DNA from: a virus
Virus record (IMG/VR): IMGVR_UViG_3300036770_001423
Span: 30,297-94,296 of that record
Strand: one strand, 5' to 3'
DNA: 64,000 nucleotides
This document shows positions 31,410 to 39,605 of the stretch, piece after piece; position 1 is the stretch's first letter, and every line of letters starts with the position of its first letter. Below the pieces are notes generated by a model that had not been told where the DNA came from, made no database searches, and worked only from the letters and a program-made list of their open reading frames with translations. The position numbers and the translations under genes are program-made.

Positions 31410-32480
31410 TGAAATATCATTTATTTGCAATAGAAATAGAATTATTTGAAGTGAGCTTGCAATAAGGTTTTTGAAACCCTTGTGTGGTAAGGCTTAGAGG
31501 GGTATAGGTCTTAGAATATAAAAAGGTACTATCATACTGCCGATTGCCAAACTATAGTTTATACCAAATATCAGTGTTTGCTGTAGAAGTGTAACATCTT
31601 CCTGTATCCTTCCTGTTTCTACCTTGTGTATGAAATATCCTTGTAAAAATATCCTAATTACTTCATTTAATTAGAATTTATTTGTAAAAATATCTATACA
31701 AAATATCACTACCTCTCCTGTTAATTTTAGATTGAAAATATCATATCCAAAATATACATCCTATAAGGGTATTTCAGAATTAGAAATTATGTATTTGGTT
31801 GTTTAACACGACCACTACTCCCTCCATCATTCTTTCCAATATTCTGAAATATCAAAGCATTATCAATAAATAACCCATAGCATAGATTATGTAAAATTGA
31901 CTGTAATACGAATAATTATCATTTAGATTATTATTATTCATTGTGTTCTATTGATTAGTATACTTAATTGACTAATAGATAGTAATTGGTAAGACCAATT
32001 GAGATAATACTTAGTGTAATAAGCTTTGCTTCGTGTTAGACAAAACATTCGTTTGTCAACACTCCGCGCCAATAATTACAGTAGTAATAATTCAGGTGAT
32101 AACACTTAGTGTAATAACATTTATTGTAATAACATTTATTGTAATAACATTTATTGTTATCACTATTAGTGTACTAATACTTGTTACACTAAGCCTCATG
32201 ACAGCATAGCTGTCATTCATCTAATACGAATAACTCTTATTTGTATTTATACGCTCATAAGCCTAGCTTATTCGCTTTGCATATTGGCCTATATATTGCA
32301 TAAAATAGAGTGAATACATATGCAGTTATGCACTATTTATTCTGCATAAAATAGCTAAAAGTGAATACTCTGCTGAGGCATATCAAGGTAGCACTACAAC
32401 ACAAAGCCCCGTATAATCGATTCTAGAGCGTTTAAATGCTATAAAGATTATTGACATTAGAATGTAAAGAAAGTTGACAG
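31410..32480. other. AT-rich non-coding region, candidate replication origin
   Basis: About 1.1 kb without a credible gene. It contains three perfect tandem copies of GTAATAACATTTATT (32111-32155) flanked by a 9 bp dyad GTGATAACA/TGTTATCAC (32097-32105 with 32155-32163). It also holds a near-copy of GATAAnACTTAGTGTAATAA at 32003 and 32099, a 10 bp dyad CTTAGTGTAA/TTACACTAAG and an 8 bp hairpin ATGACAGC/GCTGTCAT (32198-32216). Two copies of TGCATAAAATAG occur at 32298 and 32343. Many NNAAATATC words run through 31580-31860. Iterons plus dyads plus AT-richness at a strand switch are typical of an origin; this is inference. Confidence 0.55.
32111..32155. repeat. tandem iterons, 3 x 15 bp
   Basis: Three perfect direct repeats of GTAATAACATTTATT head to tail. 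Confidence 0.95.
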
Positions 32481-32500
32481 GATAAAGAGAAGGTAAATAA

Positions 32501-32526
32501 AAAGCCCCTTGTCGGGGCTTCTCTTT
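32501..32526. terminator. hairpin terminator
   Basis: AAAAAGCCCC-TTGTC-GGGGCTTCTCTTTT. Confidence 0.75.
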
Positions 32527-32594
32527 TAGCTGGTTAGCTTATGCCGTTGATCTCGTTTAACTCCGCTTGCCATCTGGCTAAATCTTCAAAATAA

Positions 32595-32622
32595 AGCCAA
32601 GCTTTTTTTTGGCTTGGCTTTG
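32595..32622. terminator. long perfect hairpin
   Basis: AAAGCCAAGC-TTTTTTTT-GGCTTGGCTTT: a 10-11 bp inverted repeat with a T8 loop. It may work as a bidirectional terminator. Confidence 0.65.
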
Positions 32623-32709
32623 ATAATTATTTTCTATGCTGTAAAACAGCCTGCAAAGCTCTGTATTACGTTTTATTAATTCTGGTTGTCTGTATAGCCT
32701 AGAAACAAC

Positions 32710-32733
32710 AAAAGCCCGTATAGGGCTTTTAAT
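32710..32733 (-). terminator. terminator of the leftward accessory block
   Basis: AAAAGCCC-GTATA-GGGCTTTT, perfect and symmetrical, immediately after the stop of the 218-residue gene. Confidence 0.85.
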
Positions 32734-32750
32734 CTTGTTATATTTGATGT

Positions 32751-33407
32751 TTATGCTGTAAAGTAGTCTTTGTTACTTGGATATACAAAACATACTTCTT
32801 TACCTTTGAAAATGCATTCAAATTTATAAGTTTTTTCATTTAAAGACCATTCATCCGACGCAATACCATCTTTTTGACACTCATACTCACATGCGTGTAA
32901 GTCATAAGCTAAGGCTCTTGCATACTTGCTTGCGCTAAATTTCCAGCTTGTGCCGTGTTTTAACCCTAAACTTTCAGCTTGTTCTAGTGCCATCATTTTA
33001 CGGGTATTTGACGTACCAGATAAAACGCTAGTCAGTTGGTCCCTCTGTGCTGATGTCAGGCATTCAAAATAAGCATAACAAACGGTAATACCGTCGTTAC
33101 CTTGCCAAGATTTACCAAAGGATACAGCAGACCAGACAGCTTTGATTGCTTCGATTAATTCAACACTGATTTTAACTTTAGCTGTTGCCATCTGACCAGC
33201 TTTGTTGAATTCGTCGCTCATATACTCACCAGCTGCGTATACAGAATCATTGTATACATAGCCATTACAAGGTGCGTGTAACCGGCCCTGAGTATCAATT
33301 GTAGGCTGCTTACCTTGGTTTGCTGATGCTATAGCAATGATTAATTTCTCATTGCGTTTTACATTGTCAGAATTAAAACCAGATAACAGAGAAACTAAGC
33401 TAGCCAT
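32751..33407 (-). CDS. hypothetical protein, 218 aa
   Basis: The start (MASLVSLLSGFNSDNVKRNEK) follows TAGGTAGGTGTGTT. The protein is mixed alpha/beta with many cysteines in its second half (CYAYFECLTS, CEYECQKDG, FECIFKGKEVCF). It has no signal peptide, so it is probably cytoplasmic. No family is recognised. It is the last gene of a leftward run of small genes, with a clear terminator after it. Confidence 0.7.
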   Translation of the reverse strand: MASLVSLLSGFNSDNVKRNEKLIIAIASANQGKQPTIDTQGRLHAPCNGYVYNDSVYAAGEYMSDEFNKAGQMATAKVKISVELIEAIKAVWSAVSFGKSWQGNDGITVCYAYFECLTSAQRDQLTSVLSGTSNTRKMMALEQAESLGLKHGTSWKFSASKYARALAYDLHACEYECQKDGIASDEWSLNEKTYKFECIFKGKEVCFVYPSNKDYFTA

Positions 33408-33507
33408 AACACACCTACCTATCAGACTAGGCAAGCACCATTGCTTGCCCTACCCCTTGTATTCTAGTTCATTGGTTCAGCTTGTCAACAAAATAAATTA
33501 ATTATTT

Positions 33508-33807
33508 CTATGTTACCGTCATAACTTTTCTGGCTTCTTTTAAGCTTGCCAGGATGCCTTCTGCTTCGCTATCTCTGCAATAGCTCACCATATACCCCAT
33601 ATTGACATAGTAGTCTGTAATCAATTCTGAAAGGCTTTCATACACATAATACTGATTAGCAAATTCACCGTCTACACAATTGATCGCTGTATACCCTTGA
33701 TCTGATTTACCAATGTATACCGTTTTTGTGCAATATTCCTCATAAGCTACAAAAGACAGTGCAATACCTTGTGTAGTTGTTAGCTGTTGCGGTTTTAAGA
33801 TTCTCAT
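33508..33807 (-). CDS. hypothetical protein, 99 aa
   Basis: A small mixed protein (MRILKPQQLTTTQGIALSFVAYEEYC) with a Tyr-rich middle and a final basic helix. No family is recognised. It belongs to the leftward accessory block. Confidence 0.65.
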   Translation of the reverse strand: MRILKPQQLTTTQGIALSFVAYEEYCTKTVYIGKSDQGYTAINCVDGEFANQYYVYESLSELITDYYVNMGYMVSYCRDSEAEGILASLKEARKVMTVT

Positions 33808-33812
33808 AATCT

Positions 33813-33935
33813 TTAGTCCTTGTTATTTCTTACATTGTGAGTTCTGCGAACATTGTTAGCAATAGCGCCGATCAAGAATGCCAGCGCTACGCAATAACCA
33901 GCTATGCCCAAAAATAACCATTGTGATTCTGTCAT
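33813..33935 (-). CDS. small membrane peptide, 40 aa
   Basis: ATG after AAGGAATAAAGACC. One transmembrane helix (WLFLGIAGYCVALAFLIGAI) and a basic tail (NNVRRTHNVRNNKD). Function unknown. Confidence 0.55.
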   Translation of the reverse strand: MTESQWLFLGIAGYCVALAFLIGAIANNVRRTHNVRNNKD

Positions 33936-33947
33936 GGTCTTTATTCC

Positions 33948-34079
33948 TTAATCATTAAACGCAACGTATACGCCAGCCAATACAGCACCACAAAACCAAG
34001 TAATTGCAGATTCTACACTGTAGATACCGAATGAACCCAGTGCAACAGATAAGACGATTAATGCGTTGTCGATTTTCAT
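33948..34079 (-). CDS. small membrane peptide, 43 aa
   Basis: Two hydrophobic stretches (ALIVLSVALGSFGIY and ITWFCGAVLAGVYVAF). It begins MKIDN after an AAGGGCTTTAAA site. Function unknown. Confidence 0.55.
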   Translation of the reverse strand: MKIDNALIVLSVALGSFGIYSVESAITWFCGAVLAGVYVAFND

Positions 34080-34146
34080 TTTAAAGCCCTTTCAGATTTA
34101 GCCGTTGCACCATTGCCCCGAGCTGATAAAACAATCTTAGAACAAA

Positions 34147-34173
34147 ACAAAAGGGCTGTAAAGCCCCTTTTTG
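34147..34173 (-). terminator. hairpin terminator inside the accessory block
   Basis: On the minus strand, AAGGGGCT-TTAC-AGCCCTTTTGTTTTG. It lies between the genes at 34195 and 34079 and would limit transcription of the two membrane peptides and beyond. Confidence 0.75.
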
Positions 34174-34194
34174 ATAAATTATTTTAATTCTTTT

Positions 34195-34401
34195 TCAATA
34201 CCAGCTATCAGGGTAAATCGGATCAGAAAACATATGCTCATATTGTGCTTTAGTTAAGCCGTTGATAAGTTTTTCTTTCTTAGCTAGTTTAACAGGCCAG
34301 CCTTTTTCCGCTTTGGTTGTCGGGGCTTTGTTACCTGTCTTAACAGCATGAATCCGAGCTTGTGAACGTGTTTTGAAGAAGATAGTACCTAAAGTTTTCA
34401 T
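34195..34401 (-). CDS. hypothetical basic protein, 68 aa
   Basis: Strongly basic (FFKTRSQARIHAVKTGNKAP, KLAKKEKLINGL), with the C-terminus ending PDSWY. 'FKTRSQARIHA' resembles small basic phage proteins that may bind nucleic acid. No family name. Confidence 0.6.
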   Translation of the reverse strand: MKTLGTIFFKTRSQARIHAVKTGNKAPTTKAEKGWPVKLAKKEKLINGLTKAQYEHMFSDPIYPDSWY

Positions 34402-34402
34402 G

Positions 34403-34538
34403 TTAGTTTACCTTTGTTTCAATGTTACGCCAGAATTGTTTTTCTGTCTGTTGTTTACGTTTTAACAGCTTGGCTTGTTTGCTCTGCTGTTGTTCTTGCT
34501 TTGTGCTATCAGCACTGAAACGAAAAGATTTACCCATC
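34403..34538 (-). pseudogene. small basic ORF, possibly frameshifted
   Basis: An ATG frame gives a 27-residue peptide (MGKSFRFSADSTKARTT...), ending at 34455. Removing one A from the run AAAA near 34500 would instead give a 44-residue Gln/Lys-rich protein ending FWRNIETKVN at 34403, right before the next gene. Either a 27-residue gene or a one-base frameshift; undecided. Confidence 0.3.
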
Positions 34539-34541
34539 TCA

Positions 34542-34799
34542 TCAACCCTCAAGTTTATATTCAAAACGTTCTACCCGCAAACTGTAACAGCTTTTAAGCT
34601 TTCCTGTCAACAACTCAGACAAAATAGTTGTAAAGCTTTTCCGTGTTGCTTTCACTACAAATTGATTGCCTGTCTTATGACAGATGATCAGATGATCTGT
34701 CAATTGTTCAATTTCTTCAAAGCTTAAAGCTTTGATTGCCAGAATAAGATCTAAATCAGATTGTGCTGTTGATTCTATAGCTTGGATTACTGGGATCAT
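34542..34799 (-). CDS. hypothetical protein, 85 aa
   Basis: The start (MIPVIQAIESTAQSDLDLIL) was chosen because the longer frame overlaps the upstream gene completely. A helical region is followed by FVVKATRKSFTTILSELL and ends LRVERFEYKLEG. No family is recognised. Its start is two bases from the stop of the 185-residue gene. Confidence 0.6.
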   Translation of the reverse strand: MIPVIQAIESTAQSDLDLILAIKALSFEEIEQLTDHLIICHKTGNQFVVKATRKSFTTILSELLTGKLKSCYSLRVERFEYKLEG

Positions 34800-34801
34800 G
34801 T

Positions 34802-35359
34802 TTAATAGTCCTGTAGTAGTTCTTGTAATTGTTGACGTTCTGAGCTTGTGAAAAGCTTTTGCACTTGCTTTGTAGTTGCCATGCAAGCTTGATAAGTTTT
34901 AAAATCAGATATTGAGTCACTATCATACCCGAATTCAGAACAAAAATCATCAAATGACATTGAACCGCTTTCGGCGTCCAATAGCAGACAATACAAAACG
35001 CTGGCTTGTGTTGGCGTCACAGCATAGCTTTGAACAAAAACATTTTTTACCAGTATTTCCTGTTTACTTTCTTTCACAAGCGCATTGGGTAAACCTGTGA
35101 CAGCTTTCACAGAATCAAGATACTTTTTGTTTGCCGGTGATAAAGATAAACCTGAATTATTGATCCGATGGCCTGAGCCAGTGTAAAAATCAAAAGATTC
35201 TGAGAATTTACCAGCTTTTTTAAATGTAATTTGCCATTGGTCAGAATCTTTAAAATTAGAATTGTTACCAGCAACACCAAGCCATTTTACAGAGTATTCA
35301 ACGTTGATTGACTTCAAAAATTCAGCTACTGCCAGATCTTGTTCAGGAATTGTTTTCAT
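34802..35359 (-). CDS. hypothetical protein, 185 aa
   Basis: The N-terminal half (VEYSVKWLGVAGNNSNFKDS, WQITFKKAGKFSESFDFYTG, GHRIN) looks like a small beta domain that occurs in phage and plasmid proteins of unknown function. The C-terminal half is helical (VTPTQASVLYCLLLDAESG, FDDFCSEFGYDSDS). AAGGTATAAACAA precedes the ATG. Confidence 0.65.
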   Translation of the reverse strand: MKTIPEQDLAVAEFLKSINVEYSVKWLGVAGNNSNFKDSDQWQITFKKAGKFSESFDFYTGSGHRINNSGLSLSPANKKYLDSVKAVTGLPNALVKESKQEILVKNVFVQSYAVTPTQASVLYCLLLDAESGSMSFDDFCSEFGYDSDSISDFKTYQACMATTKQVQKLFTSSERQQLQELLQDY

Positions 35360-35438
35360 TTGTTTATACCTTAAAATTAAGTTTTGTTTGAATTGCGCGC
35401 TAATTATAAAGCGCTCTTTTGTTGGCTGTCAATCGTTA

Positions 35439-35840
35439 TTAATCAACTTTTTCAAATTCTTCCCATTCTTCGATCTGATCTTCTAAATCGGAAATTTCAC
35501 TTTCCAATTCTTCAATTTCAGATTTAAGATCTTTATATTCATCAAAGTTAGAAACATCGTAAGAATCTGCAAAATCATTTAAACTTTGACTGTAAAAGCT
35601 TTGATCGCAATCTGATACCCAGTCTGCAAAACTAGCAGCACCACGACCGCAAACATAAAACGGTAATTGATCTAAAACATCAGCATACGATTCACGCAAT
35701 TGGTTATCATGGTCTGATTTAATTTCATCCTCAAAATGAGCCAGTGGGTCATTCTTATAATTATCTAAAGTTGATTGTTTGTTTTCTAACAATTCTTGCT
35801 TTTCGGCTAAAAGCTTTTGTAAATCAGATAATGTGATCAT
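35439..35840 (-). CDS. acidic coiled-coil protein, 133 aa
   Basis: The start (MITLSDLQKLLAEKQELLENK) follows AAGGTAAAAACGTT; a longer frame lacks a ribosome site. Residues ~1-35 and ~100-133 are coiled coils (IEELESEISDLEDQIEEWEEFE) around a central part with YVCGRGAASFADWVSD. The strong acidity is of the sort seen in DNA-mimic proteins, but no such function can be claimed. Confidence 0.65.
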   Translation of the reverse strand: MITLSDLQKLLAEKQELLENKQSTLDNYKNDPLAHFEDEIKSDHDNQLRESYADVLDQLPFYVCGRGAASFADWVSDCDQSFYSQSLNDFADSYDVSNFDEYKDLKSEIEELESEISDLEDQIEEWEEFEKVD

Positions 35841-35935
35841 AACGTTTTTACCTTGTTTTGTTGGCATTATTGCCGTTGTTTACTTATTGCTACTGACTCA
35901 AATTATAAGCCAGCAGTATATAAAGAAACAAGCTT

Positions 35936-36106
35936 TCAATTATTAAAATCTAATTCGTTGATTGTGTCAACATCTTTTTGTTTGTTGACATATTCCCGAT
36001 CTACGATTGACAGCACTTGTCTTTCAATACCCTTAAAGCTGTTTTTGTTCTCAGATTGAACAACCTTAACAGCTTGTTCGATTAATTGCAAACGATTATT
36101 TTTCAT
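35936..36106 (-). CDS. hypothetical protein, 56 aa
   Basis: ATG after AAGGAAATAAA. A helical peptide (LQLIEQAVKVVQSENKNSF). No family is recognised. Nine bases separate it from the next gene upstream. Confidence 0.55.
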   Translation of the reverse strand: MKNNRLQLIEQAVKVVQSENKNSFKGIERQVLSIVDREYVNKQKDVDTINELDFNN

Positions 36107-36115
36107 TTTATTTCC

Positions 36116-36307
36116 TTAGATTAATTTTAAATTTCTTTCATCCTGATGAAAGATTGCTAATAAAATAGCGCCGTTAACAGTTTCAGAACTGCCAACAAAG
36201 TTACCACAAAAACGGATTACATGTAAAGCATTTTCTGATCCGCCGGTGAATTCTAAAGCTATGGTATACCGGCTATCGTCAACAGCTTTTTGTAATTTAG
36301 TATTCAT
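36116..36307 (-). CDS. hypothetical protein, 63 aa
   Basis: A small mixed protein (YTIALEFTGGSENALHVIRF) with AAGGAAAGAAAA before the ATG. No family is recognised. Confidence 0.6.
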   Translation of the reverse strand: MNTKLQKAVDDSRYTIALEFTGGSENALHVIRFCGNFVGSSETVNGAILLAIFHQDERNLKLI

Positions 36308-36317
36308 TTTTCTTTCC

Positions 36318-36416
36318 TTAAAATCCGATTAAAGCCATATAGCCGCCAATTAAACAACACGTAAAGCTTACCGCAAGGCAGATTACATTGTCAACCGCTT
36401 GTTTTGATAATTTCAT
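36318..36416 (-). CDS. small membrane peptide, 32 aa
   Basis: One transmembrane helix (VICLAVSFTCCLIGGYMALI). Its ATG overlaps the TGA of the upstream gene (ATGA), which supports coupled translation. Confidence 0.5.
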   Translation of the reverse strand: MKLSKQAVDNVICLAVSFTCCLIGGYMALIGF

Positions 36417-36625
36417 ACTTTCATTACCTTTTCATTTTGTCCAAAGTAAAACCAGCGATTCGAATATTCCACCGGCGCAACAATTCTAGCCGTCCGACTA
36501 CTGATCTTTTTGTAAGTGTTACCGCCAGTCATAAATTGATCGCCAATAGCCAATTCTGAAAACACTGGGAATAATTGCCGGATCACCGGATGCAATTGAT
36601 CGCGTATTTCTTTTGAAGGGTTCAT
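36413..36625 (-). CDS. hypothetical protein, 70 aa
   Basis: The second of two close ATGs fits the AAGG site better (MNPSKEIRDQLHPVIRQL). The C-terminal half (FMTGGNTYKKISSRTARIVA, RWFYFGQNEKV) looks like a small SH3-type barrel. No family is recognised. Confidence 0.6.
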   Translation of the reverse strand: MNPSKEIRDQLHPVIRQLFPVFSELAIGDQFMTGGNTYKKISSRTARIVAPVEYSNRWFYFGQNEKVMKV

Positions 36626-36734
36626 ATTGTTCATACCTTGTGTTGTGTTGTTTCAATACGTTCAATCTATCATAGGTAAAATAGATTGCAAGCTTATTTT
36701 TAGTAATTATCAAATTATTTTCTTGTGCTTTCCT

Positions 36735-37081
36735 TTATATAGCATTGTGCGCAAATAGCACAAGCTGACAAGCTTTGTCAATAGCTTTTCTATATTTATT
36801 GATTAGTAATTTTGATTGACTAATTGTGTCAGAATTCTTTACAGTGTATTGAGAATCATTCCCGTTCAAAGAACGGCCTGAAAGGTTCCTCATTTGCGTT
36901 TGCTGGAATTTTCTGGCTGTGTTGCTTGTTGCATTGATTGAGGCGATAGCACAGCTATCCGGTTTTCCAACCATTTTAACGTCAAGTCCTTGATTTTCCA
37001 ATGAAAAATTGAATAGTTTCGATGACGATTTCTAATGTAACCTGTGAGAAATGCAACAATCTTTGTATCAATTCCTACCAT
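36735..37081 (-). CDS. one or two small ORFs, uncertain frame
   Basis: Two overlapping frames compete. The first is 36890-37081 (63 residues, MVGIDTKIVAFLTGYIRNRH), with CAGGACGTT upstream. The second is 36735-37001 (88 residues, TTG start, KPDSCAIASINATSNTARKF), without a clear ribosome site. The first has the better start, the second fills the gap better. At least one is probably real, since a promoter lies at 37106-37134. No family for either. Confidence 0.4.
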
Positions 37082-37105
37082 AACGTCCTGACTTTGAAAT
37101 AGATT

Positions 37106-37134
37106 AATTAACAAGTTCTATTTGCACCTGTCAA
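37106..37134 (-). promoter_or_regulatory. promoter of the leftward accessory block
   Basis: On the minus strand, TTGACA (37129-37134), a 17 bp spacer and TTAATT (37106-37111; a weak -10). Confidence 0.55.
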
Positions 37135-37221
37135 CTTTCAAACTAAAATCGTCTTAGTTTCTAAATTTATCTGTGAACATTGAAATAAATCGAGTAACGA
37201 GTTCTGGAAAGAAGGGTGAAC

Positions 37222-38220
37222 TCAATCACCCTCATCTACAATGTTTAACCTTGCAAATTCTCCATGATGCTTCAATGCTAATTCATTATAGGCTAACGCT
37301 GCGTCTTTTTCTGTTTCTGAATATTTAGTGTATTGTTTATTCCCAACCCAAACAGTAGACCTCCAAGGCTTCTTAGAAACTCTCTTAGTTTCTGGTGTGT
37401 TTTTAATATAGAAAACACCCTTATACTTTGAAATAGTATTTGATTTTGTTTTAGCGGCATTGGTTGCATTCTGCTGAACTGTAGCCAATCTTAAATTAGA
37501 CCTTACATTATTCAGGGGATTCCCGTCTATATGGTCTATGACATAATTTGAAAAATTAGTACAACCAAATACTAAATGATGCAAACGGTATGGCTTTCTT
37601 TCGCTACGATTTTGAGTAGAACCTTTGATTTTTGCATATACATATTTGTTTGCGCACAGGGACGGATATTTATTATCATCTACAATAAAAGGATAATTTA
37701 CCCAATATTCATAAAACTCTTTATCCACTAAAGTCTCCCCGCATATCCCAATTATTTCTGTACTACCAAACCTAAATTCCATAATTGGTAGCTTCATCAC
37801 TTCAGGATTATCCGTAGCACCCTCCCAATTTTGAATAACTTCGTTAAATCGTCCCCAAAATTTCTCAGAAGATTTGTTTGATGGAACACAACCACAGCTT
37901 GTATTTCTTCCGTGATACAACCCCGATCTTTGCGGATTAAATAAATTACCACAATCACACAACGTTGTTGGTTTTACTGGATTCTCTAACCCTATAACCA
38001 CTAATTTACCAAACCTATCACCGATGTTCACTGACAAAACTTCTTCGGGTAAGGCTTGTTTCAACCTAACATTACCTTCAAGAATTCTCTGTTTTGGTAT
38101 ATTTTCCCTGACAGTTCCATCTGTAAACTTGACCGTGTAGTTACCTTTACCAGACCTCCCAATGACGGAATACTCGATTCCTTGTTTGTTGGTATTTGTA
38201 AAACCTATTTCTAATTTCAT
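37222..38220 (-). CDS. HNH homing endonuclease with AP2 domain
   Basis: The 332-residue protein has an N-terminal SH3-like/zinc part (CDCGNLFNPQRSGLYHGRNTSCGC). A central HNH nuclease follows (YRLHHLVFGC...YVIDHIDGNPLNNVRSNLRLAT, ~residues 195-245, with the H-N-H residues and DHIDG). The C-terminus is an AP2-type DNA-binding domain (ISKYKGVFYI...WRSTVWVGNKQYTKYSETEKDAALAY). AAGGAGAATTA precedes the ATG. It is a mobile free-standing gene at the boundary between two leftward blocks. Confidence 0.88.
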   Translation of the reverse strand: MKLEIGFTNTNKQGIEYSVIGRSGKGNYTVKFTDGTVRENIPKQRILEGNVRLKQALPEEVLSVNIGDRFGKLVVIGLENPVKPTTLCDCGNLFNPQRSGLYHGRNTSCGCVPSNKSSEKFWGRFNEVIQNWEGATDNPEVMKLPIMEFRFGSTEIIGICGETLVDKEFYEYWVNYPFIVDDNKYPSLCANKYVYAKIKGSTQNRSERKPYRLHHLVFGCTNFSNYVIDHIDGNPLNNVRSNLRLATVQQNATNAAKTKSNTISKYKGVFYIKNTPETKRVSKKPWRSTVWVGNKQYTKYSETEKDAALAYNELALKHHGEFARLNIVDEGD

Positions 38221-38237
38221 TAATTCTCCTTAATGGC

Positions 38238-38260
38238 TAAAGCCCGCTAATGCGGGCTAT
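38238..38260 (-). terminator. hairpin terminator
   Basis: AAAGCCCGC-TAAT-GCGGGCT, followed leftward by TTTAGCC. It ends the gene at 38280-38909 before the endonuclease gene. Confidence 0.7.
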
Positions 38261-38279
38261 TGGAATATTGAATATAAAT

Positions 38280-38909
38280 TTAAACATTTCCTAAGATATA
38301 GTCTCGGATCAGTTCATATTGTGTAGCACTGTAAGTGTTTTCAAAGAATCGTGTAGCAATTTCTCGATCACCACCTGCCATAGACAGATACTTATCGTAT
38401 GCAGAAATCAGTGAGTCTTTCTTATTGACAAATGAACGTGCTTCGTAAATAGTATCATACAATTCATCAATCAGCTTCTGGCGATCTTCCATTGCTTGCT
38501 GCTGAACTTCAGAAGCTTCGTTATATGCTTTCCATTCACGAGTAAGTTTAGCATTTTCAACAGCCTCTTTAGCAACAAGCTGTGGTGACTTAGTACGAAT
38601 CAGCTTTGGTTTTACTATGTAATAATCAGATGTGCAGATTTCATAACTGTTTTGATTGTATTCTTTCTTATACTGATTGGAATCAGCCAAGATTTGAGCA
38701 ATTTTCTTACCAGTTTCTTCGTCTACAACAAATTCTGAAAAACTCATCAGTGTAATGTCAGATTGAGATTTCAACGATTCTGGTTGTTCAATCACTGTGA
38801 ATACTAACGGAATACCTTTCTCAGCACAAGCGTAATCAACATATTCTTGCACTTGTTCATCTGTCAGTGTAGCCAGTTCGATTTGGTTTAATGTATTAAA
38901 TGGTTTCAT
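38280..38909 (-). CDS. hypothetical protein, 209 aa
   Basis: A helical, acidic protein (LTDEQVQEYVDYACAEKGIP, KLTREWKAYNEASEVQQQAMEDRQKLIDEL) with a less regular centre containing YEICTSDYYIVKPKLIRTKS. It has no signal peptide or membrane segment. No family is recognised. AAAGGAGAATATT precedes the ATG. It is the last gene of a leftward operon. Confidence 0.7.
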   Translation of the reverse strand: MKPFNTLNQIELATLTDEQVQEYVDYACAEKGIPLVFTVIEQPESLKSQSDITLMSFSEFVVDEETGKKIAQILADSNQYKKEYNQNSYEICTSDYYIVKPKLIRTKSPQLVAKEAVENAKLTREWKAYNEASEVQQQAMEDRQKLIDELYDTIYEARSFVNKKDSLISAYDKYLSMAGGDREIATRFFENTYSATQYELIRDYILGNV

Positions 38910-38929
38910 AATATTCTCCTTTGTTTAAT

Positions 38930-39106
38930 TTATCGTTCAACAACAGGAACTAAGTTCCCATAACATTTCTTGTATTCTGTTTGAATCAACTCATTCAGTT
39001 TATCATATTCTTTTTCAGAATACAATTCAAACGCTGTTGTTTTCTTATCAATCCACACTTCACCTACTATGGGATGAATGTATTTAATTGTGTTCTTTCT
39101 ATTCAT
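38930..39106 (-). CDS. hypothetical protein, 58 aa
   Basis: ATG overlapping the end of the membrane-protein gene. The peptide MNRKNTIKYIHPIVGEVWID ends LVPVVER. Small and mixed. No family is recognised. Confidence 0.55.
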   Translation of the reverse strand: MNRKNTIKYIHPIVGEVWIDKKTTAFELYSEKEYDKLNELIQTEYKKCYGNLVPVVER

Positions 39107-39392
39107 TTTTCCATTTACCCCGCTCTACACAATATGTATACGGCATAGTTGATTTTGTGGATGCGTTGTAAGCATAAGAAGTTTCTTCTTTAATGCATGG
39201 TCCAATTTCATTTTCACGCAGATCTAGCTCGATTATAATTGTTAAAATTGTCGCCAGATATAAAATTGCTGCAATAAACCAGTATTTCCAGTTTGAGTTT
39301 CCATCTATATTATAATCAATTGTTTTCTTAGCTAACCAGCATTGTATACCAAATACTAAAAACATGAACAATACAACAATAAATGTCACCAT
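39099..39392 (-). CDS. membrane protein, 97 aa
   Basis: Two transmembrane helices (VTFIVVLFMFLVFGIQCWL and YWFIAAILYLATILTIII), then an extracytoplasmic tail with two cysteines (GPCIKEE, YTYCVERG). The ATG at 39392 is eight bases after GGAG; the earlier ATG is too close to it. Function unknown. Confidence 0.65.
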   Translation of the reverse strand: MVTFIVVLFMFLVFGIQCWLAKKTIDYNIDGNSNWKYWFIAAILYLATILTIIIELDLRENEIGPCIKEETSYAYNASTKSTMPYTYCVERGKWKNE

Positions 39393-39394
39393 AA

Positions 39395-39604
39395 TCATTT
39401 CTCCTCAATATTCTCAATTCGTGTAGACAATACAATAACACATTTCTGATTACGTGGTAAAGCTTTTTCGCATTCAGAGATTAAAGTTTGTTGTTCGGCA
39501 GTTTTAAAACGTTTATTAGTAGATCCTTGCTCTAAACTAACACCGAAGAAAAACCCTAACACAAACACCACGCCTAATAAAAACCCCATTGATGACTTAT
39601 CCAT
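39395..39604 (-). CDS. membrane-anchored protein, 69 aa
   Basis: The start (MDKSSMGFLLGVVFVLGFFFGV) follows GGAGGGGTAAA. One N-terminal anchor helix, then a charged domain with two cysteines (SECEKALPRNQKCVIVL), probably periplasmic. Confidence 0.65.
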   Translation of the reverse strand: MDKSSMGFLLGVVFVLGFFFGVSLEQGSTNKRFKTAEQQTLISECEKALPRNQKCVIVLSTRIENIEEK

Positions 39605-39605
39605 T

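Noticed and set aside
32097-32163. CRISPR array from the tandem repeats
   Set aside because: Repeats are only 15 bp and head to tail without spacers, and no cas genes are present; iterons fit better.
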